A DNA stretch of 64,000 nt from positions 22,639,501-22,703,500 of the forward strand of contig NC_088303.1 of assembly GCF_032854445.1 (NCBI RefSeq), written 5' to 3'. This stretch comes from Liolophura sinensis (lineage: Eukaryota > Mollusca > Polyplacophora > Chitonida > Chitonidae). The notes under the pieces were generated by a model, which saw only the letters and a program-made list of their open reading frames with translations, made no database searches and had not been told where the DNA came from. Shown here piece after piece: positions 47,801 to 54,990 of the stretch (its first letter is position 1; each line of letters opens with the position of its first letter). The translations under genes were made by a program, and so were the position numbers.

Positions 47801-50800
47801 AGTAAGCAATACAATCGCTTTTTTTGTTTGTTTTTTTGTTTGTTTGTTTTTGTTCCAAGGGAGTCATGCAATATCTCAGTCTTCATTAGTATTATGTGTG
47901 TTTAATTGGCACGTTCTCAGACAAAATACAGGTTAATATGTACCTTGGCCTAGTGAAGTAAGGAGTTCACCTCCAAAGTGGAAGGCAGGGAATCAGGTCA
48001 AGTTGGCGTGACATGCTCAACAGTACAGAAAGGGCCACGGGTGTCCTCATGCTTTAACTGACTGTGCATCATGTCTGGTGTCCTTTGTATGGCGATCCAG
48101 TGAGGCAGCACTGTAAACACATAATTAATATGACCTGCTTTCCTCAAGGGTGAAGAAGCAGACGTAATGGTGAAAGCGACGTTAATATAAAAGATTATCA
48201 GCAAAGAGAGTAATAGCAGAGCTATAACGACAATGAGTGTAACCATTTTGGCAAATGGTCACACATAACAGGTGACATACGACCTCCTGTCTGTTAACCT
48301 CAGTTAGGGTTTTATTCTGACTGTTCACGTAAACGCTTAAATGGTAGCCAATTACAAGCCCCATAGTACCATGACTTACGTAGAATTTGATAAAAAAACT
48401 CTTAATAACCATCTGAATAGTTCCTGGATGACACAAAGAGAATTAAGAATTACACGCTAAATACAGGAATATTTAAACAGGCACCAATTTCATTGAATGA
48501 CAGTGTATTCGGCTACCATGACGTGTACTCCGGTACCTTTGCTCTGGTTGGTGCAGCCGCTTTTCTGGGCGGAGTTGTTCGGATGACGATCAGCTTAACA
48601 GTTATCCTGATCGAGTCCACCAATGAAATCAGCTACGGGCTGCCAATCATGATCGTCCTTATGGTGAGAATTTACTAATTTGCAAACGCGTTGAAGTATT
48701 TCATCTTCTGATTTTCAGTAATAGCAGCAAATATGAGTTTTCCACAAGTCTCCCTGCACGACTCTTGAGAGTTCTAGTTGTGATAGTTGACATCAGAGTG
48801 GTCATGAGTGCACTTTTTAAGTGATTCACGTTATATCGACGGCTTTATCATTAATATTAAATTAAAATTTAGAAGTCTCAAAGTGAATACATCATTATCA
48901 TAATATATAACACGATCTCGTAAAGAGTAACCACTAAGGCAGTTTTCACAACGTAAAGAGCTGAACATAGGCCTAAACGAAGTCGATGATTGTATAACTG
49001 TTTAGTTATGCGAATGTTTGGTTCTTCTTATGCAAGAGTAAATATTAAGTGTTAGAGTAACAGTTGACAGTTTTAAAGTTGGCCAAATAAATAGAACCTG
49101 TCTGGGCTTTGATGTGCAATCTTTCACAGTCTGATACCAAATAACTGAGAGTTTAACTATTTCTCTTTTGAAGAACCATCCCCGAGGATTATTAGTGCTA
49201 AATCTAAAAGCGAAAGAAAAAACTTCCTTGTTGAAATTTTATAACATTTGTTGTAAATTCCAAGTATGTATAAATGTAACCTGTAGGTGGCCAAATGGTG
49301 CGGGGACTTATTTAACGAAGGGCTGTATGATATCCATATCAAACTGAGGGCGGTTCCTTTTCTGGAATGGGACGCACCACCAGGAATGGAAAGGTATATT
49401 AAGCAACTTATTCAGTTTATTTCATGTCTGTGTATTTGTTTGATTTATTTATACACTGGTGTATAACAAGACTCTTCCACGTATGAACGGCGAGGATGCC
49501 TACATCACTTGGACCTGAACCCACAACGACCGCATTGACGAGAGCTTCATGGGCTGTATTTGCTTGACGAACTGAAGTTTTTATTGTATTTATACTAGTA
49601 AACAACAAGTCAAGGGTTACGGTTTAATTTTTCTACAGTTTATTTATTGCTACATTAAATTATCTTGGTCAACGGCTTTTATTTATGATTTCCTTTCTTG
49701 TAGATTGAAAGCAAGAGACATAATGGCTACCAATCTGTCATTTATTTTCCCCAAAACAAGAGTGATATCCCTTGTTAGGATTTTAAGGACGACCGCTCAC
49801 AATGGGTTTCCTGTGATCATTCTAAAGAAGAGGCGTCGGGTTATCTCCAGAACTCGGAGTGTCAGCAGCCAAAGAGGGCAAGAAAGTGCGGTAGGATACA
49901 CGCTCATGTAAACCTGCAGCTTATGCGTAGATATAAACATTTGAAATCGACAAAATGTTATCTGCTTTCAATAAGGAGAGTCTCTGATCATGATGGACTA
50001 CACAAAATGTTCCAAATCGCAGTATGTGCTTGTGAATTTTTGTTGTATTTAATTCGGAACATATATATCCAAGAACTCAAGAATAGCTCTTTGGTAGATT
50101 ATAGTAAACGCCGTTTTGAGGAATTGCCCTTGCGATTATTGACCTAGAACGTTCATCTTGGTTAACGGCAGGCACACGAATGTCTGTTTCGACGCACAGA
50201 TTCAATCGCCTTACGGTGACGAGGTCTGGTGGAGGAAACGAAACGAAACATAGGACACTAAATTCGAATTAAAGTTAAATTTTAAGAAAGTTGTGCACAA
50301 GTCATGAGATGTGTACCATATGGTGTCAGGATATGGTGTCAGTTTTGTTTCTTGAACAATGTTTCCTGACGCTGAAATAGGGTCAAATTTCCATGCCATA
50401 ATAATGTATTGTTTACGTTATATCCCCTTGCCAAATTTGGTTTAGATAAATGACTTTGCGCTGCTCCTCATAGCAATACAGTTGTCAAATTTGGAAAAAA
50501 TTTTACAGTGTGTTATACCTACAGATTCTAATATTGCGTCACCTTTGGTATTGGTGGTAGTGTCTCTGGGTGACATACCTTTGGGATGTTTTGAAGTGTC
50601 TGTGTGATTTACTGTTATGTCAGCTGGCATTGTAAATCCACATATTCATTTGTTTCTGATGGAAACATCATTCGTGCAAAATGATAATATCACCGATGTT
50701 AAAATCCATTTCTTTCCGCTTTTGCAGCTGGAAAAGTCCATTGGATCACTATCCTCATTAGACAGAAGCTTCAGCAGGTATAAATACAAACTTTAAGTTC

Positions 50801-53224
50801 TTCTATGATTAATTGCATGTCTTTATATTGTTATGAACAGTTACCCATTATTTATTTATTTATTTATTTATTTGAATGGTGTTTTACACTGTAATCAAGA
50901 ATATTTCACTTATAAGACGGCGGCCAGCAATAGGGTGGGAGGAAACCGGGCAGAGCCCGGGGGAAACCCACTACCATCCGCAGATTACTGAGACCTTCCC
51001 ACGTACGGCCTTCCCACCTACGACCGGAGAGGAACAGTTACCCATTATCCCAGGTGTGTGATCGCTCTGGGTTCAAGGCCAGCTCATGAAGACTTCCTCT
51101 CTGGTCATACGTGGTCGTGTGTTTCCCCCTGGCTCTGCCGTACATTTATGTGGTTGTACATTATTTATCGTGCATAATGGGTTGTTGTACAATATTTATC
51201 CAGCAACGAACTGTTGTACAATATTTATCGTTTAACGGGCTATTGTCTATTATTATGCACCCCACCCCCCTTTTTTAATGAGAGGGGACATATATCGATA
51301 GTTTTTTCCGTCCGTCCGTCTTTCCGATCGTCCTGCTCAAATTTGTGCGAAGCATATCTCAACAATCATTAGGCATATGATTGTCTAACGCACACAAAGT
51401 GTGCAAATATACATGAACTTTTGCACTGTCAATTTTTTTCACATTTTGATCTGTTTTAGGAGTATATTTTCCAGGCTTTGATATTTCAGCTGAAATATGT
51501 GTGACTCGTATGTTAGCATAGAATTTGGGGTTTAACGTCGTACTTAAAAATTGTTCGGTCGTATGACGACGAAGGGGTCCCTATAGTGCATGCGTCCTTG
51601 TTGCAGGGCGGATTTCCACCGCTCGTTTATGTAGTACTGCTCCACTGAGACGACTTACCCAAGGCAAGTAAGCTGCCCCGCCCGAGCCATTATACTGATG
51701 CAGGTTAACCAGTCGTTGCCCTATCCTTGCCCTGTCCTCTTAATGCTAAACGTCAAGCGAGGAAGTTACAACTTCCTCTTTTAAGGTCTTAGGTGCGACT
51801 CGACCCGGGATTGACTCTGGATCTACCGCTTCCCCAAGCGGACGCTTGTGCCCTGTCGTAGCCGGTAAATTTTTAATCAACATATTTTGACGATTATATG
51901 GGACATAACTCTGGTATCATGTGGCATATGTTTCTTAAGCTCACACAAATTGTGCAAGATAATCTGAAGTGATGCATAATCAGATTATTTTCACACATTT
52001 TGATTTTGTGAGTTGTCTGCGCTTGCCCATACGCCAAAATATACGTGCAATGTATAATGTGCCATGTAGATGTAGAACTCTCAATAATACACAGGACCCT
52101 TCTGTGGCCGAGTTGTCTATGACGCTCGGCTGACAATTCCTGTAACCTTCCACCAAGAAGGTCAATGCTAGAATCCAGCCGTATTCCCCATGTCTTTAAG
52201 TGGGTGAGTGAAGCTTCCCCAGGAGCGTGGGTTCCCTCCAGGCTGTCAGGATTCCTCTCACCGTTTTTTCACTGGCTGTGGTCATATTAGTGATATACTT
52301 ATAGGTGCCCAAGCAAGCAAGAAAGCAAGCCAGCATATATGACAAACTGATACATATATGATCTAAAGTGGAGTATATGATGTCTAGGTTTAACGTGTAG
52401 GATTCTTGACCTCAAACAAAGTGTGGAAAATGATCTGAAGTGATGAACATGTGTCAGTATAGGGCATCATTTTCCACGCATTTGTCCATGTTGTCAATGG
52501 ATGCACACCTCTGTAAAGTATGTCTTTTTTTGTTTTGTTTCATTTGCATCTAATGCACGTTGTGTATTTGCACACATGTACACTCAATCTCTTAAAAAGG
52601 TATAAATACTGTACAATGGCTGAATATGCCATATTTACACTCTTCTGGAGGGGAGGAGTAACATAAATCCTTGTAATCTCTTACTTTCTAGTTTATTATC
52701 TAACAGGTTGAATTCGAGTAATGGACTGTTGTCCAGTATAGATCCTGTGACGGGCTGTTGTACATTATATATCGTGTAATGGGCTGTTTTATATTATTTC
52801 CTTTTTAATCTGGTTATTCTACATTATTTCTCAAGTTAATTATTGGTTGTAAATTTATCTTCGGTGTACATTTCCATTCGTAGAACTACGCCCAACTCAA
52901 GTTCAACTGTTTCCGACATAAAGGCTATCCGTTGTTTCTGGTATATCTTTGACTGTCATATTTTTTATATTCCGAGAAAACGAAGATGGGGAAATAGTAA
53001 GCAGAATAATACGGACTGATGGAGGTCGAAAATTTGTGGGCTTTACACTGCATATCTGTGAGTATCATAATTTTTCATCTTTTTTATTCAGAGAAAGCGA
53101 AGATGGAGAAATAGTAAACGGAATAATACCTACTGAAGGAGGTCGAAAATTTGTGGGCTTCATATTGCGGTCTCAGCTGGTGACGTTGCTGAAGAGCGGA
53201 GTGTGGTACCACGACACCGTACAG
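33308..53224 (+). CDS. CLCN6: CLC-6-like Cl-/H+ exchanger, start codon to first CBS domain (21 exons visible, continues past window)
   Basis: Intracellular CLC antiporter of late endosomes, exchanging chloride for protons. Identification as CLC-6 rather than CLC-7 rests on the early DYE|SLDYD motif, [20 protein letters not shown] (gating glutamate), [11 protein letters not shown] (proton glutamate), [27 protein letters not shown] and [10 protein letters not shown]. In each the sequence is nearer to human CLC-6 as remembered. Twenty-one coding exons, listed separately, join in phase and give about 713 codons. The remaining part (second CBS domain, stop) is not in the window and would follow after 64000. 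One exon (41950-42077) has a single extra base that breaks the frame; all others are open. Introns hold a 77-bp satellite, two exon-edge minisatellites and, after the last visible exon, an antisense Gypsy element. Confidence 0.9.
33900..34060 (+). mobile_element. SINE family C, 3' part
   Basis: 'agtttccaaagatcactggt', 'ttaccccggaaattccctca' and 'cctataaaactgactgcaat', with an AATAAATAAATAA tail. Confidence 0.55.
34335..36330. repeat. 77-bp satellite array, about 25 units, with a 72-bp subfamily
   Basis: The unit begins gtttacttcacgtatggaga, continues gtgagaaggctttgatggca, atggtcaaagcagccgttag and gcattcgtaaatcagat. Several consecutive units near 35400-35650 lack five bases (ttcac) and so measure 72 bp. 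Since 72 is divisible by three, a repetitive 113-codon frame opens on the minus strand there; it is not a gene. Blocks of about five units repeat (about 34400-34800 versus 34740-35270). Confidence 0.93.
36819..36893 (+). CDS. CLCN6: clcn6-like exon 2
   Basis: Phase 0 on both sides, between tttcag and gag|gtacat. It reads [13 protein letters not shown] and ends LPQKDYE. Human CLC-6 has ELTILGETQEEE then LPRKDYE at the same place, in the cytosolic N-terminus. Confidence 0.8.
36894..38086 (+). other. intron 2 of the clcn6-like gene with a family B SINE
   Basis: Apart from the SINE at about 37420-37720, no feature was recognised. Confidence 0.5.
37420..37720 (-). mobile_element. SINE family B, diverged, nearly full length
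   Basis: Reversed 3' end 'gggggttaatgacgtactta' and 'tttttcaatcacatgacgac', body 'tactgtgtcttctt'-type, and a weak tRNA-like head near 37690 ('gtttgatcccgggatttccc'). Confidence 0.55.
38087..38143 (+). CDS. CLCN6: clcn6-like exon 3 (SLDYD)
   Basis: 57 nt, phase 0 on both sides, ttgtag to aag|gtgagg. It encodes [19 protein letters not shown]. The SLDYD motif directly after DYE is diagnostic of CLC-6/CLC-7. Confidence 0.8.
38740..38805 (+). CDS. CLCN6: clcn6-like exon 4 (first membrane helix)
   Basis: 66 nt, phase 0 on both sides, gatag to ctg|gtgagt. It encodes [20 protein letters not shown], then GL. It aligns with YEAVKWMVVFAIGVCTGLV of human CLC-6, helix B of the CLC fold. Confidence 0.85.
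38838..38893. repeat. (AT)n microsatellite
   Basis: About 28 dinucleotides in intron 4 of the clcn6-like gene, 30 bp past the donor. Confidence 0.95.
39171..39237 (+). CDS. CLCN6: clcn6-like exon 5
   Basis: tatatag to gaagaat|gtatcc, phase 0 to 1. It encodes [20 protein letters not shown] then EE, matching VGLFVDFFVRLFTQLKFGVV of human CLC-6. The donor is chosen because it ends in phase 1 as the next exon needs. Confidence 0.82.
39238..40595 (+). other. intron 5 of the clcn6-like gene
   Basis: It contains a diverged family A SINE at about 39795-39963 with a C16-18 run at 39859-39876, and nothing else that I recognise. Confidence 0.45.
39795..39963 (+). mobile_element. SINE family A, diverged 3' half with poly-C run
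   Basis: 'cttccctgggcccagttttc', 'cccatcataaagctatcctc' and 'tgtcgtataaacaccaatga' plus an AATAAATAAATA tail follow the family order. The C run lies where the family has 'gtttcccccgggctctg'. Confidence 0.5.
40596..40702 (+). CDS. CLCN6: clcn6-like exon 6 (helix C)
   Basis: Acceptor attcag, donor gag|gtaagt, phase 1 to 0. It encodes [20 protein letters not shown], then [11 protein letters not shown], aligning with GCLALSLLELLGFNLTFVFL and LVLIE of CLC-6. Its last 27 bases and the adjoining donor are the source of the 43-bp array that follows. Confidence 0.85.
40676..41500 (+). repeat. minisatellite built from the exon 6 end plus its splice donor (43-bp unit, about 16 copies)
   Basis: The first unit is coding: gtggccggttgtctgaccat, cctagag, then gtaagttaattgtcttg across the donor. 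Later units read gtggtcggttgttgaccatt, ccagag, gtaggctaattgtcttg and keep a GAG|GTAGG-type donor in many copies. Units are diverged by roughly 5-25%. A decayed copy of exon 7 splits the array at about 41230-41327. Confidence 0.85.
41229..41327 (+). pseudogene. decayed duplicate of clcn6-like exon 7 inside the exon 6 array
   Basis: From ctcaagtattgttttc through agattaagtgttacttaaat it matches 41916-42005 at most positions. It still reads [20 protein letters not shown], but a TAA sits directly at the former exon start and no donor follows. It keeps a single G at the place where exon 7 has an extra base. Confidence 0.8.
41950..42077 (+). CDS. CLCN6: clcn6-like exon 7 (GSGIPE chloride motif), frame broken by one base
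   Basis: The acceptor is ctactag; the expected donor is ccggtg|gtaagt. It begins [17 protein letters not shown], the selectivity-filter motif. Then GGAGGTCAAAG stands where GGAGTCAAAG would continue VKVP and [18 protein letters not shown], as in CLC-6. With the extra base the frame stops at TAA 15 codons later. The exon is 128 nt where 127 is needed for phase 1. The cause may be a consensus error, an allele or a real lesion. Confidence 0.8.
42016..42418 (+). repeat. tandem array of the exon 7 end plus splice donor (65-bp unit, six donors)
   Basis: The first unit is the coding end of exon 7. Five more follow, each with 'ctggtgtctaaagc', 'gtcggggtgctgtttggtgt' and 'ccggtggtaagt'. GT donors fall at 42078, 42143, 42208, 42273, 42335 and 42400, spaced 65, 65, 65, 62 and 65. 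Use of a later donor would add in-frame stops (AAG TGA), so only the first fits the protein. Confidence 0.9.
42835..42902 (+). CDS. CLCN6: clcn6-like exon 8 (gating glutamate)
   Basis: tttcag to cag|gtaaat, phase 1 to 0. It encodes [20 protein letters not shown] then PQ, nearly identical to human CLC-6. The Glu of GKEGP is the gating glutamate that couples chloride and proton movement. Confidence 0.92.
43141..43199 (+). CDS. CLCN6: clcn6-like exon 9
   Basis: ttgtag to acag|gtaggc, phase 0 to 2. It encodes [19 protein letters not shown], matching FQSISLRKIQFNFPYFRSD. Confidence 0.85.
43315..43361 (+). CDS. CLCN6: clcn6-like exon 10
   Basis: tttcag to gcgg|gtaaga, phase 2 to 1. It encodes [15 protein letters not shown], the conserved CLC block before helix G. 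Confidence 0.88.
43362..44110 (+). other. intron 10 with a two-copy diverged duplication
   Basis: About 43575-43765 holds two copies, roughly 110 bp each, of 'ttgcaatggccacccatagt', 'acacagatagccaa' and 'cgatttgcatatcacaggcc'-type text. Nothing else was seen. Confidence 0.45.
44111..44196 (+). CDS. CLCN6: clcn6-like exon 11 (proton glutamate)
   Basis: tttgcag to acg|gtattt, phase 1 to 0. It encodes [20 protein letters not shown] then NQKLTWRT. The LEEGSSFW motif contains the glutamate that conducts protons in the exchangers; channel-type CLCs lack it. Confidence 0.92.
44469..44582 (+). CDS. CLCN6: clcn6-like exon 12
   Basis: atcag to tca|gtaagt, phase 0 on both sides. It encodes [20 protein letters not shown], then a stretch ending [10 protein letters not shown]. 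It matches LFCSMSATFTLNFFRSG and PGLLNFGEF of CLC-6. Confidence 0.9.
44966..45135 (+). CDS. CLCN6: clcn6-like exon 13
   Basis: ccttag to ttcag|gtgggg, phase 0 to 2. It encodes a Cys-flanked loop ([18 protein letters not shown]), then the helix [20 protein letters not shown], and RMRHVQKKH. It aligns with the CLC-6 helix I-J region. Confidence 0.9.
45435..45528 (+). CDS. CLCN6: clcn6-like exon 14
   Basis: ttacag to agg|gtaaga, phase 2 to 0. It encodes [20 protein letters not shown] and [11 protein letters not shown], matching VLESLLVSLVTTVVVF and LGECRQMSS. Confidence 0.9.
45529..46666 (+). other. intron 14 with a 45-bp diverged tandem repeat
   Basis: About 45890-46115 has five units of 'ctagtggcgtgtatgtggcg' plus 'gcctgaagtcatgctagtgg'. 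The rest shows no recognised feature. Confidence 0.55.
46667..46808 (+). CDS. CLCN6: clcn6-like exon 15 (luminal loop)
   Basis: cacag to gaag|gtaaat, phase 0 to 1. It encodes [20 protein letters not shown], then [20 protein letters not shown] and FHQE. NGT is a possible N-glycosylation site in the loop where CLC-6 is glycosylated. [11 protein letters not shown] is a CLC-6 hallmark. Confidence 0.92.
46809..47647 (+). other. intron 15 with a 41-bp diverged tandem repeat
   Basis: About 47060-47540 holds ten or more diverged units like 'cacctctcagtcagaactgt' plus 'cacacgagacaccagacgta'. Confidence 0.6.
47648..47801 (+). CDS. CLCN6: clcn6-like exon 16
   Basis: taccag to gtaaa|gtaagc, phase 1 to 2. 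It encodes [20 protein letters not shown], then [20 protein letters not shown]. It matches [20 protein letters not shown] of CLC-6; PSGLFVP is the second chloride-binding loop. Confidence 0.92.
47802..48503 (+). other. intron 16, no feature seen
   Basis: T-rich start with (tttg)n. No exon or repeat family was recognised with confidence. Confidence 0.4.
48504..48663 (+). CDS. CLCN6: clcn6-like exon 17
   Basis: gacag to atg|gtgaga, phase 2 to 0. It encodes [20 protein letters not shown], then [20 protein letters not shown]. It is almost identical to human CLC-6 over this stretch. The Tyr of YSGTFAL lies in the region that contributes the central chloride-coordinating tyrosine in the family. 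Confidence 0.93.
48664..49286 (+). other. intron 17, no feature seen
   Basis: AT-rich. No repeat or exon recognised. Confidence 0.4.
49287..49393 (+). CDS. CLCN6: clcn6-like exon 18
   Basis: ctgtag to aag|gtatat, phase 0 to 2. It encodes [20 protein letters not shown] then [15 protein letters not shown], matching VAKWTGDFFNKGIYDIHVGL of CLC-6, the end of the membrane domain and the linker to the CBS domains. Confidence 0.92.
49478..49560 (-). mobile_element. SINE family A, head fragment
   Basis: 'cacttggacctgaacccaca' and 'acgaccgcattgacgagagc' resemble the reversed tRNA-like head of the family. Short and diverged. Confidence 0.4.
49704..49890 (+). CDS. CLCN6: clcn6-like exon 19 (start of CBS1)
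   Basis: cttgtag to gcg|gtagga, phase 2 to 0. It encodes [38 protein letters not shown], then a basic Ser/Arg stretch ([20 protein letters not shown]). It matches LRASDIMEPNLTYVYPHTRI and ILRTTVHHAFPVV. The basic stretch corresponds to the long insert within CBS1 of CLC-6. Confidence 0.88.
50728..50777 (+). CDS. CLCN6: clcn6-like exon 20 (CBS1 insert)
   Basis: tttgcag to agcag|gtataa, phase 0 to 2. It encodes [16 protein letters not shown]. It is supported mainly by splice sites and phase, since the CBS1 insert is poorly conserved between species. Confidence 0.6.
50849..51035 (-). mobile_element. SINE family A, 3' two thirds
   Basis: TTTATTTATTTATTTGAATGG tail reversed, 'ataagacggcggccagcaat', 'ggaaaccgggcagagcccgg', ending after 'acgaccggagaggaac'. 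The head is missing. Confidence 0.8.
51045..51145 (+). mobile_element. SINE family A, internal fragment in opposite orientation
   Basis: 'gatcgctctgggttcaaggc', 'cagctcatgaagacttcctc', 'ggtcatacgtggtcgtgtgt' and 'ttccccctggctctgccg' follow the forward family order. It directly follows a reversed copy. Confidence 0.65.
51527..51868 (-). mobile_element. SINE family B, full length
   Basis: 'ggggtttaacgtcgtactta', 'cggtcgtatgacgacgaagg', 'aagctgccccgcccgagcca', 'cgaggaagttacaacttcct', then the reversed tRNA-like head 'cgacccgggattgactctgg'. It is the reverse complement of the copy at 23420-23742 in overall order. Confidence 0.85.
52088..52300 (+). mobile_element. SINE-like copy related to family C
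   Basis: 'tctgtggccgagttgtctat' (A-box-like), 'gtcaatgctagaatccagcc' (weak B box) and 'cgtgggttccctccaggctg'. It lacks a clear A-rich tail but ends in a short (caag)n-like run. Confidence 0.45.
52958..53058 (+). pseudogene. upstream duplicate of the CBS exon (acceptor lost)
   Basis: 117 bp upstream of the true exon the same text occurs: [20 protein letters not shown] then VGFTLHI. The acceptor tattcag of the true exon is tattccg here, so this copy cannot be spliced in the same way, though a ct|gtgagt donor remains. The reading frame stays open through the 35-40 bp between the copies. Confidence 0.75.
53092..53224 (+). CDS. CLCN6: clcn6-like exon 21 (end of CBS1), last visible exon
   Basis: ttattcag to cag|gtaagg, phase 2 to 0. 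It encodes [20 protein letters not shown], then [20 protein letters not shown]. It matches [17 protein letters not shown] of human CLC-6. The following exons, expected to begin with a 'YPRYPDI'-type motif, were not found before 64000. Confidence 0.88.
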
Positions 53225-53799
53225 GTAAGGCGAGACCGAAGTTGGTGATCGGGTTCATGTATGCTGGGTTGTTTCGGTGTAATGTTAAGGAATGACCAAC
53301 AGTAGATGATGACCCACATGGCGACATCTAGAGTTATTGCCCATAAAGAGGTCTGTCATCATTTCTTGTGGACACATCTTTTACCTGCATGACACAGATT
53401 AGAAAGTTACAATAACACTGAACAGTTAACCAAATGTCCTTTTTTTCTGTTTAACTCTTGAACTCAATCACAAATATATCTTTGTGGAGGCAGAGAAGTT
53501 ATTCACTTAGCAATAATCTCAAACTTATATGTAACTTTAAAATCCAAAAGCAATGCAAAGAATTGAATCTCTATTTCAGTAAGAACACCTTTAAGCTAGA
53601 GGTAAGGAGCAGACTACTCCGAAAACCTCGACAGGGATTATTCTGCCCTCTTCACATCGATACTGACACTGCTTTAAAGATCTAACATAGTCTCTTAGGT
53701 ATTCAGGAGGTTGTGACCGTCTGGTACATCGACATAATACTGGTTGGTTACACACTTCGGTCTGATTGTCAGAAACTCTAACACAATCATTACCTGTCT

Positions 53800-54990
53800 C
53801 TAGTTCGTGATCGCCAGGAAATCACTCTGACATTGTTTCACATGACTAGTATTTCTAACATACTGAACTCCAGTTGGCGATTGGATCGTCACCTGGCTAC
53901 CAAATTTATCAGTGACGTCATACGGATTTTCCTCGTAATGTGGAGTTAAGTCGTTTTCCTTCCTTTGTCGAAGTAGTACTGTATCACCGCTTTGGATGTC
54001 GCTTGGTAACCTTGTTTGGGTGTTTCCGTTCCCTTTGTCGGTCTCGCGTTTCTGAGTCGATGACTGGACTACTGGACTCTGGTAGCTCTGGAAGTTTTGT
54101 GCGAAATTTCCTTCCATACAAAAGTTCAGCTGGACAAACACCACTGGTTGAGTGTGGCGTTGATCTGTATGCCAGCGGAAATTTGTTCAGTTCTTGTTGA
54201 CGATATCCGAGTTTAACATGAGCAATTTTCAAGATTTTAAGCAAACTCCTGTTTGGCTCTCCACCAGGCCATTTGCCTGAGGCCACAATGGGGTGGTGTT
54301 TCTGTGTTGGACTTCAATTCCCTCCAGGTACGTTTCGAACTCATGTGATATAAATTGTGAACCATTATCTGTTTTGACCAAGAGCGGGTATCTATGAGTG
54401 ATGACCACTCGTTCAAACACATCAATTACCTTCTATGTTGCTGTAGCACGAAGAAAGTCTACTTCAAAGCACCTACTGTAAAAATCGACTATGACTAAGA
54501 CGTGGCTCCCATCAGGGAACGGGCCAAGTAGATCTGCAGCTAAGTGTTGCCAGGGCACTCTTGGTACTTTTGTAGAATAAACTGGCTCGGCTAGGGATCC
54601 AGGTGTTTATTTTCCATCTGTCTATCAACACTTGGCCACCATACCTTGGTGCGCAGTCTTTCTCTGAACTTTAGTATCCCTTGATGACCTTCATGGACTA
54701 ATTTCCGTGGGATAATTCTTCTGGTTGAACGGAGAACTAATTTTCCCAATACTGACAGTTCCTTCCTAACACATGTGTAAGCTGGTGGACAAGAATTTAT
54801 GTCACCAGATCGAATGAATGTTCTTAAGTCATAATGTTCTTCATCAAAAGCCGATTCCCTTTTGAATGTCTGTATGGGAATGGAATTTTGTGCTGCATTT
54901 TCGGCAACAAATCGAATGAATTCGTCGGCAACTGTACAGGCAGACTGGTTACGCTGTGACAACCTTGACAAAGCATCTGTAAGGTTTTGA
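53800..54990 (-). pseudogene. Gypsy integrase region and end of RNase H, frame broken
   Basis: Reading leftwards: an RNase H end with SRLSQRNQSA, a zinc-binding-like HEGHQGILKFRERLRTKVWW, then a catalytic core with DLLGPFPDG, VKTDNGSQF and PQANGLVE (the three acidic sites). A C-terminal part follows with YRSTPHSTSG and RLPSDIQSGDTVLLRQRK. The pieces lie in different frames, so no intact product is possible. Confidence 0.8.

Larger units (their letters stand above)
51260..52625. repeat. unclassified dispersed repeat, split by a family B SINE
   Basis: The left part has 'gagaggggacatatatcgat', 'tttttccgtccgtccgtctt' and 'cacacaaagtgtgcaaatat'. The part after the SINE has 'ctcacacaaattgtgcaaga' and 'taatctgaagtgatg'. 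A third part near 52410-52450 repeats 'ctcaaacaaagtgtggaaaa' and 'tgatctgaagtgatgaac'. These share a motif, so a composite or tandemly arranged family is likely. Confidence 0.45.
50778..53091 (+). other. intron 20, dense in transposable element pieces
   Basis: It holds two family A fragments in opposite orientation, a family B SINE inside another repeat, a further SINE-like copy, and a diverged 'gggctgttgtacaatatttatc' repeat at about 51150-51255 and 52725-52810. Confidence 0.55.

Noticed and set aside
52890-52949. Possible clcn6 exon reading [17 protein letters not shown] after cgtag
   Set aside because: It looks a little like the variable CBS1 insert of CLC-6 and enters in the right phase. 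The only donors in range, however, give a wrong phase or a TGA on joining to the next exon.
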